Below are positions 18,627 to 26,153 of a stretch of DNA of 52,658 bases, piece by piece. Position 1 is the first letter of the stretch; every line of letters begins with the position of its first letter. A program made the translations under genes and the position numbers. The notes under the pieces were generated by a model, which was given only the letters and a program-made list of their open reading frames with translations, ran no database searches and had not been told where the DNA came from. This stretch comes from Acidobacteriota bacterium (GTDB taxonomy: Bacteria > Acidobacteriota > Vicinamibacteria > Vicinamibacterales > Fen-181), in contig PMZR01000082.1 in NCBI GenBank assembly GCA_003170135.1, positions 1 to 52,658 on the forward strand. Reading direction: 5' to 3'.

Positions 18627-19847
18627 TCAGAAACAGATCGTGTGGCGGGCCGCGGCCGCGGTGCGCACCGCCGCGTCGGTCGTCGGGCCCGGCGCACCAG
18701 TGCGACGACCCGGCATGTCCCACAGGAGCACGGGCCGCTCGGCGAGCATCAGATCGATGCTCTGCGTCTTGCCGTCCCTGTTCACCGTGAGCTTCAACGG
18801 ACTGCCGACCTTGAGGCCGTCCAGAATCTGTGCGAGCTTGTGCGCGTCGTCGATGACGGTGCCGTTGACCTGGGTGATGATGTCGCCGCCAAGCAGGATG
18901 GGTTGACCTTCGATCGTGATTTCGAAGATGCCGCCGCGCAGTCCCTTCTGCTCGGCCGGGCTGCCCGGCTCGACGGCTTCCACGAGGAACCCGTCAACCA
19001 GCGGGACACGCAGCAGCTGTTTCAGCGCGGAGACGACGAACTGGCCCTGCACGCCAAGCCAGGGCCGCACCATCCGCCCCTTGTCGACGAGCTGCGGGAT
19101 GACCTCCCTGATCAGATTCACCGGCACCGCGAACCCGATGCTCTGCGCCTCGGGCTGGATGGCCGTCGTGATGCCGACGACCCGCCCTTGCGAATCGACC
19201 AGCGGTCCTCCGGAATTTCCCGGGTTGATGGCCGCGTCCGTTTGAATCATCGGTTCGGTCAACGACCACTCGGCACCGGGCAGCATCCGGTTGATGGCCG
19301 AGACCACACCGCGCGTGAGGGTCTGATCCAGCCCGAGCGGGTTGCCGATCGCGTAGACGTCTTCGCCCACTCGCAGCTTCGACGAGTCGCCCAGCGTCGC
19401 CACCGGAAGCGATCCTTGCGTTGGTCGCGGGATCCTGATGAGTGCGATGTCGAAGGTAGGATCGGCGCCGATGAACTTCGCGGGCAGCGACGTGCCGTCG
19501 TCGAGCGTCACGGTGATGACCTGCCGGCCGAACACGACGTGCGAGTTCGTGAGGATCAGGCCTGACGCGTCGATGATGACGCCGGATCCCAACGCGCGCT
19601 CGAGCCGGTGGTCGAGGTCGTACGGATTGATCGAGATCGTCGCAATCGAGACCACCGACGGCGACACCTGGTCGTAGAGGTCCGGCAGCGACCTGGGAGA
19701 CGCCGCGGCGGTTTGCGGCTGCGACACCGACTGGGCCGCAGCCGTGCTGCCGAAGGTCGAAAGCGCGGCGACGATTCCAGCGAGCGCCGTGAGGCGCGAC
19801 GCGAATCCAGGCCGGCGCAGCGCACAGGTCGTACTTGTTGCGATCAT
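18627..19847 (-). CDS. HtrA/DegP-type trypsin-like serine protease with PDZ domain
   Basis: Encodes 406 aa: signal peptide ending 'TAAAQS', trypsin-like domain with His in 'LTNSHVVFG', Asp in 'DPTFDIALI' and Ser in 'NPGNSGGPL', then one PDZ domain ('GFLVEAVEPGSPAEQKGL' to 'LKLTVNRDGK'). A single PDZ makes it DegS-like in size. Periplasmic quality-control or regulated-proteolysis role expected. The tail ends in a Thr/Ala-rich segment after 'LLWDMPG' of no known function. ATG 19847 has GGGGGAG just upstream; an earlier in-frame ATG at 19913 lacks one. Convergent with the previous gene, stops 12 bases apart. Confidence 0.88.
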   Translation of the reverse strand: MIATSTTCALRRPGFASRLTALAGIVAALSTFGSTAAAQSVSQPQTAAASPRSLPDLYDQVSPSVVSIATISINPYDLDHRLERALGSGVIIDASGLILTNSHVVFGRQVITVTLDDGTSLPAKFIGADPTFDIALIRIPRPTQGSLPVATLGDSSKLRVGEDVYAIGNPLGLDQTLTRGVVSAINRMLPGAEWSLTEPMIQTDAAINPGNSGGPLVDSQGRVVGITTAIQPEAQSIGFAVPVNLIREVIPQLVDKGRMVRPWLGVQGQFVVSALKQLLRVPLVDGFLVEAVEPGSPAEQKGLRGGIFEITIEGQPILLGGDIITQVNGTVIDDAHKLAQILDGLKVGSPLKLTVNRDGKTQSIDLMLAERPVLLWDMPGRRTGAPGPTTDAAVRTAAAARHTICF

Positions 19848-20111
19848 CACTCCCCCTTCGAAAAACGAACCCGGTCCGGAGGCGATGCGAGGACGCCCCA
19901 CGATTCCTCCCACTGGCGCGGTCGACCTCCTCGCCGAACGCCGCTACTGTGCAGGGGCCGCGCCACATCACACTTTGTTCACACGCATTCGAATTGACGA
20001 CCAAACCGACGTGCGACAGGCGCCTGCTGTCACAGCAATGTCACAACTCGAAGATTCCTCGTCCATGACGTGTCGTCGGGGGAGGCCATCTCGTCATCGA
20101 TGATGGACAGG

Positions 20112-21437
20112 CTACTGCGCGCCGCCGAGATTGACGTGCAGGAAGTGCACGATGGCGGGCCAGGCCTTCTCGAATGCTCTGATTGCCCCGACGCGATCGC
20201 CGCCCGTTCGATCGAAATCGATCGACGGCGGTCCCAACCATGTGGCCAGGACGTGTCCGGAGTGCGGGAGGTAGAGCGCCGTGTCGCTCGCGCCGACGCC
20301 GGCCCTGGCCCGCCGGTCTTCGATCTGTCTCGCCATCAGAGCGGATGGCCAGATCCGATCGTCGAGTCCCGCGGCCAGCAGCAGCGGCGCCTTGATCCGC
20401 TCGACCGGGATCGTGGTCCGCACGACCGCCTCGTGGTACTCGGTGAGCGCGCAGCGGAACATGTCGGCGCCCGCCGCGCCGAGCCTGGCGCAGCGACCGG
20501 GCGCTACCGTCATGTAGGCGATCTCGCGACCGCGGAACGTCCACGGCGAGGTGCCCGTGTTTCGTCTGGAGCCGGGATCGAATCCACCCCAGACAACCGA
20601 AGATGGCGCCATGACGATCACCGCGCGCACGTCCTCAAAGACCGTGGCCAGCAGCAGCGCCGCCTCGGTGCCGCGCGAGGCCGACATCACGCCGATCCGG
20701 CTTCCATCGACGTACGGCTGGTCTTCCAGCCAGTCGAGGGCCTTGCGAAAGTACTCGAGCGGAACCGCGCTGAGGCTCGAGGGGAGCGAGGCGTCGCTGA
20801 AGTACGCCAGCGACAGGACGACATAGCCGCGCGAGGCCAGGAGCGCGACGCGGGCGGGATCGCGCGGAAGGCCTCCTTCGCTGCCGCCGAAGTGCAGGAT
20901 CGCCGGGTGCCGACCCTCGCCCGCAGGAATGGCCACGCTGGCGACCAGTCCCTGCTCGTGCACGGCCTGCACCCGCACCGCCGGATCACCGACGCGCCTG
21001 ACAGCCTCCGCGTGAGCCAGCACGTGGCCCGCGACGACGAGATCGAACTGCCAACGAAGCGGTTCGGTCCCCAGCCAGAAGAGCGCCTCGGGGCCCCGGC
21101 GTGCGGACGCCTCGGGCTCGACCGACCAGAGAAGCCCCGTCGCGTCGATCCCGCTGTAACTCCCGGAGGCCTTGGAGGTGGACAGATCCACCGCGCCATG
21201 CGCATCGGCCGTGAAGCGCGCCTGGCTGGTGAACGCGTGCCCGTGCCCATCGACGACCCTCGCCGTCACGAGCAGCGCCTGGTTGGGCTCGAGTCCCGAC
21301 GCCTGGATGCTCGTTGGCGCATCAACCAGTGCGTCCGCGGGCGTGACGAGCAGCGTCGGCGTGGAGCGCACCGGGGCAACAGCCACCTCAGGCGCCGCCA
21401 CCAGGAACAGGCACATGAGTCGCGCGAGTACGGTCAT
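20112..21437 (-). CDS. secreted acyl-CoA thioesterase/BAAT-like alpha/beta-hydrolase
   Basis: Encodes 441 aa with an N-terminal export signal, a beta-sandwich domain starting 'LVTPADALVDAPTSIQASGL' and a C-terminal hydrolase domain. This matches the bile-acid-CoA:amino-acid N-acyltransferase / acyl-CoA thioesterase architecture. Strand 'HPAILHFGGSEGG' forms the oxyanion region; the nucleophile elbow reads 'GVMSASRGTEAAL', Asp is in 'AGLDDRIWPS' and His in 'LPHSGHVL'. The elbow Ser (second S) replaces the Cys found in BAAT itself, so hydrolysis is more likely than amidation. An exported location is odd for a CoA-thioester enzyme; the true substrate may be a different ester. AGGAGG precedes the ATG. 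Confidence 0.8.
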   Translation of the reverse strand: MTVLARLMCLFLVAAPEVAVAPVRSTPTLLVTPADALVDAPTSIQASGLEPNQALLVTARVVDGHGHAFTSQARFTADAHGAVDLSTSKASGSYSGIDATGLLWSVEPEASARRGPEALFWLGTEPLRWQFDLVVAGHVLAHAEAVRRVGDPAVRVQAVHEQGLVASVAIPAGEGRHPAILHFGGSEGGLPRDPARVALLASRGYVVLSLAYFSDASLPSSLSAVPLEYFRKALDWLEDQPYVDGSRIGVMSASRGTEAALLLATVFEDVRAVIVMAPSSVVWGGFDPGSRRNTGTSPWTFRGREIAYMTVAPGRCARLGAAGADMFRCALTEYHEAVVRTTIPVERIKAPLLLAAGLDDRIWPSALMARQIEDRRARAGVGASDTALYLPHSGHVLATWLGPPSIDFDRTGGDRVGAIRAFEKAWPAIVHFLHVNLGGAQ

Positions 21438-21454
21438 CGCTCCCTGCCTCCTGT

Positions 21455-21465
21455 GCTAGTCTAGC
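21455..21465. promoter_or_regulatory. palindrome overlapping a -10 element
   Basis: GCTAG-T-CTAGC is a perfect inverted repeat. On the minus strand it contains TAGACT, a plausible -10 about 20 bases before the BAAT-like gene's start, so a bound repressor would block that promoter. No partner regulator is obvious nearby. Confidence 0.3.
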
Positions 21466-21556
21466 GCCCTCCGCTGCTGCGCGAACGATGGCGCGACCGC
21501 GTGGGGGCGATGGCGGTCTCTTCATCGGATCCGGTTCCCTTCGGCGCTGGCGTCAC

Positions 21557-24271
21557 ATGGGTCCACTTCTTCGTCGCGCTTCGCTCACGCTTGTCGCCTG
21601 TGCCCTGGCGCTTACCGGGATTGCGGTGTCAGCCGGCAGGCCGCCGGACGATCCCGACGACGAGCGCATGAGCGTGCCGGGCGGCACGGCGGCGTTGCTG
21701 AAGGTTGCCGGCATTCCAGGCCGCGTCGAACCGGCGCGCGCGTGGCTGGTGCTCGCGCGGGCCCTTCACGGCGGTCTGCCGCCGGCAAGTGTGCCCCTGA
21801 GCGTCGCCACCATCAAGCCGTACCTGGCCGATGCGGCGACGCGTGTCGATTCGGCGGCAGACGAGGTGCCGGCGCTGCTGCCGCGTTCGGTCTGGGAGCA
21901 GGCGGTCTTCGGCCGGCCGGTGGAGCCCGACCAGCTCGCGTTCTCCATTCTGCGCGACCGGCGTGCAGCGCTTCTCTACACCGGCCTGTTCTCGCTCGAT
22001 CGCGAGACGCTCGCCTACTTCGTCGCCCACCCGTCGCTCGTCTTTGCGATCTACCACGATCATTCGGGCACCTTCGCCGCCTTCGCGGAGAGCCTCACGG
22101 TTCGGGCCGCCCAGGTCGTGCTCCCGGACGGCGCGGGTCGCACGACGGAGTGGGAGCGGCTCGTCGACGCGCCGGTAAGCGAGCCGGATCGTTTCATCCC
22201 GGAGTTGCTGGGACGAGACGATGGGCGCCTGGCCTGGCTGTTCGACACGCTCGCGTCGCTCGACAATGCGCGGCGCGCCTTCGCCCTGCAGGCGGGGCTC
22301 GAACCGCTGTACGCCGCCTTCGGGCTCGAGCAGATGTCCGTCGATTTTTCCGCTCAACCGTTCACGCGGCCTCCGGTCGATTTCGCGATCGTCTTGAGGA
22401 CCATCGGCGTCGCGAGCGACGGTACGCTGGCTCCGCCGCGTGACCTGCAGTTGTGGAACACGCTGTTCCTCGGACGCGGCCGCGTCGCCGCCACTTCGGA
22501 GATGACCGCGAGCTGGCTGCTGCGCTCGTTCGCAGACATGCCCACCCGCCAGCGGAGGCTGCACCTGGACACGTTGCTCTTCGCCCAGCGCGTGTTCGCG
22601 TCGGCCCGGGCCGCGCGGCTCTCGCCCGCGGCGCGGGACATTCTCGTGCAGGCCCTGTCCGCGTACCCGGCCCACTCGGCGCTCATGCTCGCACTCGAAC
22701 GCCTCGGGTTCACCGATCCAGACGATTTCGTGACAGCCGTCCGTGCCGCCGACGGGCTCGCCTCGGTCCTCGATCGATCGCGCGCCGAACTTCGGGTCGC
22801 GACGTTCCAGGGCGCGCTGGCCCTCGTGACGCGCTTGCACGACGTCGATGCGATCGACGCGCGAACGGCCCGCAGTCTCGCGCAGGCGCTCATCAAGCTG
22901 CCGCGCACCGATCCCGCGCTCTACTCTGACTCGGTCGCCAGGTGGATCGAGGACCTGCTCCTGCCGTCACTGCCAGGCACACCAGGCGCGGGGGCGGACC
23001 CCGAACAGCGATTGCTCGACGGGCTTGCGGGCATGCGCGCCGGCCGGTCGTTGCCGGTCGTCACCTGGGAGGACGAGACCTACCGCGTGGACATCGCCGC
23101 CGGCGAGCGATCGCGGTTGCGGAGGGTTCGCGAGAGGCAGGGCGGAAACGATCTCACGACCCTGCTCCTCCTTCGGCAGATGAAGCGGCAGGGCGACCCC
23201 AAACTCGCCTCGACCGCGTCGATCCTCGTTTCCCGGCTTGGCCTGCAGGACGCCCGAAGCCTCTTCGGGGCCGGCGAACACGCGACGGTGGCAAGAGGCG
23301 GCGGCGCAAAGGCCGACGCTCGCATCGAGCGGGCGGAGAACTGGCAGGACGTTTTGCTGGCCGAGCTTCTGGCATCCTACGCGTACGCCATCGCGATCGG
23401 CGATCCCGATTCGCCAATGCTGCTGACGGTCAATCCCGCTCGCGTACACGACTTCGACATTGGCGGATCCGACACGTGGCTGCTCGCGCACAGCACCCGG
23501 GTCGCGTCAGGGATGGTCCTGCGCGGGTCGCTCGTCGGTCTCGAGCGCGCGCTGGCGGTGTCGTCGTTGCGGCAGGCGACGCTCGACGCGCCCGTCGACG
23601 CGCCGAGTCTCGGCCAGATGGACCTGCAGGGCATCGCGGAGTCGGTGGCGACGATGAATCCGTTTCGCCTGGACGACCGCGGGCGGGACGCGCTGGCTGG
23701 CGTCCTTCGGCGGGGCAGGGAACGCATCGCCATCGCGGCGCGCGACCGGAACGAGATCGACGCGTTGGCCGAACACGCCGGCGTCGAGAGGTGGCGCCGG
23801 CGTCTCATGCGGCTCGCCGCAGGCTCCGGCCCCGCGGCGATGATGCAGTACTGGTCGCTCGGCGAGGCGTGCGGTGTCGGGCAGTCGGACGCCGTGACGG
23901 CGGACCTGCGCGTCTGGGGCGTCGCGCAGCGGCTGACGGACGGAAGCTGGGAACAGGCGCTGCCCCTGCGGTTGTCGATGCACGAGCTCGGGGGCCGAAT
24001 CGGCGTGGGCCTCGTGTCGGCGCAGTTCGCCGACCTGCACCTGCGCGTCGTCGAGTGGCTGGCCGAGCTGAAGCTCCCGGCCGGGCTGGCGCCCGGCGTG
24101 CTGCGGGCGGCGGCGTGGGACCTGGCGATGCACACGCAGATGGCCGATCTCGACGACTGGCTGGCGGTGGTCAGGACCGCGCAGGCCTTGCCCGCTGATC
24201 GGATGGCCGACCACGTCTCGGCGCTGACCGCTGACGGTCCGCTGGTGCCGGTGACGCAGGTGAAGCACTGA
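21557..24271 (+). CDS. large exported protein of unknown function
   Basis: Encodes 904 aa from ATG 21557 with a clear signal peptide ('LTLVACALALTGIAVSAG'); an upstream ATG at 21488 would hide it behind an Arg-rich extension. The mature protein is almost wholly alpha-helical, with alternating Leu/Ala-rich and Arg/Asp-rich helices and no membrane segment, resembling a solenoid scaffold. No catalytic motif was found. Similar long proteins of unknown function are frequent in acidobacterial genomes, often beside VWFA proteins as here (38 bases downstream). I cannot assign a family. Confidence 0.75.
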   Translation: MGPLLRRASLTLVACALALTGIAVSAGRPPDDPDDERMSVPGGTAALLKVAGIPGRVEPARAWLVLARALHGGLPPASVPLSVATIKPYLADAATRVDSAADEVPALLPRSVWEQAVFGRPVEPDQLAFSILRDRRAALLYTGLFSLDRETLAYFVAHPSLVFAIYHDHSGTFAAFAESLTVRAAQVVLPDGAGRTTEWERLVDAPVSEPDRFIPELLGRDDGRLAWLFDTLASLDNARRAFALQAGLEPLYAAFGLEQMSVDFSAQPFTRPPVDFAIVLRTIGVASDGTLAPPRDLQLWNTLFLGRGRVAATSEMTASWLLRSFADMPTRQRRLHLDTLLFAQRVFASARAARLSPAARDILVQALSAYPAHSALMLALERLGFTDPDDFVTAVRAADGLASVLDRSRAELRVATFQGALALVTRLHDVDAIDARTARSLAQALIKLPRTDPALYSDSVARWIEDLLLPSLPGTPGAGADPEQRLLDGLAGMRAGRSLPVVTWEDETYRVDIAAGERSRLRRVRERQGGNDLTTLLLLRQMKRQGDPKLASTASILVSRLGLQDARSLFGAGEHATVARGGGAKADARIERAENWQDVLLAELLASYAYAIAIGDPDSPMLLTVNPARVHDFDIGGSDTWLLAHSTRVASGMVLRGSLVGLERALAVSSLRQATLDAPVDAPSLGQMDLQGIAESVATMNPFRLDDRGRDALAGVLRRGRERIAIAARDRNEIDALAEHAGVERWRRRLMRLAAGSGPAAMMQYWSLGEACGVGQSDAVTADLRVWGVAQRLTDGSWEQALPLRLSMHELGGRIGVGLVSAQFADLHLRVVEWLAELKLPAGLAPGVLRAAAWDLAMHTQMADLDDWLAVVRTAQALPADRMADHVSALTADGPLVPVTQVKH

Positions 24272-24308
24272 CCGGAGCGTCAGGCCGGCATCGTTGTGAG
24301 GACTCGAG

Positions 24309-25445
24309 ATGAACTTCGTACGCGCCAGCATCTTCGCGGCGGGCATTCTGTCGGCGGCGGCCGTCCTCGGGCAGTCGCCGGCGCCGGCCGTGCGCATCCT
24401 GGAGCCCGACAACGGCGCGTACGTCAGCGGTGAGATCCTGGTTCGCGCGGCGCTCGAGCCGCCCGACCAGCCCGTCGATCGCCTGGCGTTTTTCGTGGAT
24501 GGCCGCCTGGTGTGCACCGTGGAGCGGCCCCCGTTCGAATGTTCGTGGAACGGAGGTACCGGGGTGCGGGCGCACCTGTTCAGGGTGGTGGCCTACCTGC
24601 CGGGCGGCGGCCGGCTGGTACGGATTGCGCGGACGAAGGGCGTGGAGTACGCCGACGCCGAAGACGTCGAGATGGTCCACGTGACGGTGACCGTGCTCGA
24701 CGGGAACGGCCAGTTCGTGCGCGGGCTGCCGCGCGACGCGTTCAAGGTCTTCGAAGACGGCGTGGCGCAGCCGATCAACTATTTCGCCGCCGAGGCGAGC
24801 CCCCTCGAACTCGTCATCGCCGTGGACATCAGCGGCAGCATGGTCGGGGCGATCGACCGCGTGAAGGAGAACGTCAAGTCCTTCGTGTCGGCTCTCCGGC
24901 CCGCCGACCGCGTGACGCTGGTCCTCTTCAACGAGAACTTCTTCGTGCTCACACGGCCGTCGGTGGATCTTGGCGGCCGCTTGAAGGCACTCGATCGTCT
25001 CGCGCCGTGGGGATCGACGTCGCTGTACGAGGCGCTCGTCCGGTCCTTCGACCTGCTCGGGCGGCAGGCCAGACGCCGGGGGCTCGTGGTGTTCACCGAC
25101 GGCGATGACACGTCGAGCCGGATCCCGCGAGCGGCCGTGGAGCGCCGCTCCGAGACGAGCGACGCCGTCGTCTACGTGATTGGCCAGGGCCGCGCCGTTC
25201 AATCGGCCGGCCTGAAGGAACTGTGCGGGCGGCTGGCCACGACGAGCGGCGGCCGCGCGTTCTTCCCCGGGCGGATCGAGGATCTGCGAGGCGCGTTCGA
25301 CGCGATCCTCGAGGAGATGTCGAACCAGTACCTGCTGTCCTACGCGCCACCGTCGCCATCACGCGATGCGACGTTCCACCGCATTCGCGTCCAGGTGTCC
25401 GGCGGCTACCAGGTGCGGGCCCGCCAGGGCTACCGCATGCGTTAG
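24309..25445 (+). CDS. exported VWFA-related protein (acidobacterial type)
   Basis: Encodes 378 aa: signal peptide, an Ig-like N-terminal domain ('VRILEPDNGAYVSGEILVRA'), a segment 'TVTVLDGNGQFVRGLPRDAF' and a von Willebrand A domain with a complete MIDAS start, D-I-S-G-S, after 'LELVIAV', plus the later Thr ('PWGSTSLYEAL') and Asp ('VVFTDGDDTSS') metal ligands. This matches the 'VWFA-related, acidobacterial' family: exported proteins that probably bind protein partners through a metal ion. GAGGA stands about six bases before the ATG. Likely co-transcribed with the upstream 904-aa protein, which may be its partner. Confidence 0.88.
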   Translation: MNFVRASIFAAGILSAAAVLGQSPAPAVRILEPDNGAYVSGEILVRAALEPPDQPVDRLAFFVDGRLVCTVERPPFECSWNGGTGVRAHLFRVVAYLPGGGRLVRIARTKGVEYADAEDVEMVHVTVTVLDGNGQFVRGLPRDAFKVFEDGVAQPINYFAAEASPLELVIAVDISGSMVGAIDRVKENVKSFVSALRPADRVTLVLFNENFFVLTRPSVDLGGRLKALDRLAPWGSTSLYEALVRSFDLLGRQARRRGLVVFTDGDDTSSRIPRAAVERRSETSDAVVYVIGQGRAVQSAGLKELCGRLATTSGGRAFFPGRIEDLRGAFDAILEEMSNQYLLSYAPPSPSRDATFHRIRVQVSGGYQVRARQGYRMR

Positions 25446-25537
25446 CGCAGCGACGGTAGCCGGGAACACGCGACGTGCAGGCGTCCCTTCGCAAGGCTCG
25501 TCAAAGATGCGTGCCGAACACGCCGGGAGGATCTTCC

Positions 25538-26104
25538 ATGACGCCAGTTCTTCTGCTGACACTAGGTCTGAGCCTTCTTCCCTGGCAGGGCGTCGCCGGC
25601 GCTCCCGCCCAACAACCGCGACGGATACCGCTGGTGTCCCTGAAGGTCGTCACAGAGCCGGCTGACCTGAAGGGACGCCTTGAATCAGCGGTCCGCGCGG
25701 AGTTCGAGAAGTATTCGCGGCAGGTTGAACTGACGGACGAAGGCTACAAGGCCGTTGCGGTGCTGTGGATCTATGCCGTGCAGACGACCGACAGCTCGAA
25801 GAACCCTGAGGGTGTGTCGATTGCGGTCATTCACGCGAGGCCGGGCCTCGTCTTCGCGTTGATCATGATGCAGGACAAACTGTGTGCGCCCGGCCAGCCC
25901 GACCCGCAGGCGAAGGCCGCCTTGATGAAGCTGGCCGGGTCGATCGCCGTGGACACCCCGCCTCTCAGCCACATCAACGCCGCACACCTCGACCGCGTCG
26001 ATGACAGCTCGCTGAAGACCTTTGCGTCCAGGATCGTCGCAGACTTCGCAGAGCGAACGAACCCGCAGGTGCGCGGACAGGCGCCATCATCGTCCCGGCG
26101 ATAG
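25538..26104 (+). CDS. exported hypothetical protein
   Basis: Encodes 188 aa from ATG 25538 with GGGAGGA ten bases upstream; an earlier in-frame ATG would put 21 polar residues before the signal peptide ('MTPVLLLTLGLSLLPWQGVAG'). The mature part is a mixed alpha/beta domain ('FEKYSRQVELTDEGYKAVAVLWIYAVQTTD', shortened here) with a single Cys. No family recognised. It is third in line on the same strand after the solenoid-like and VWFA proteins. Confidence 0.72.
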   Translation: MTPVLLLTLGLSLLPWQGVAGAPAQQPRRIPLVSLKVVTEPADLKGRLESAVRAEFEKYSRQVELTDEGYKAVAVLWIYAVQTTDSSKNPEGVSIAVIHARPGLVFALIMMQDKLCAPGQPDPQAKAALMKLAGSIAVDTPPLSHINAAHLDRVDDSSLKTFASRIVADFAERTNPQVRGQAPSSSRR

Positions 26105-26153
26105 CGGCGGTCACAGTGACGGTCCTGCCGGCCGCGCTTCCCGCCTTCACTCG

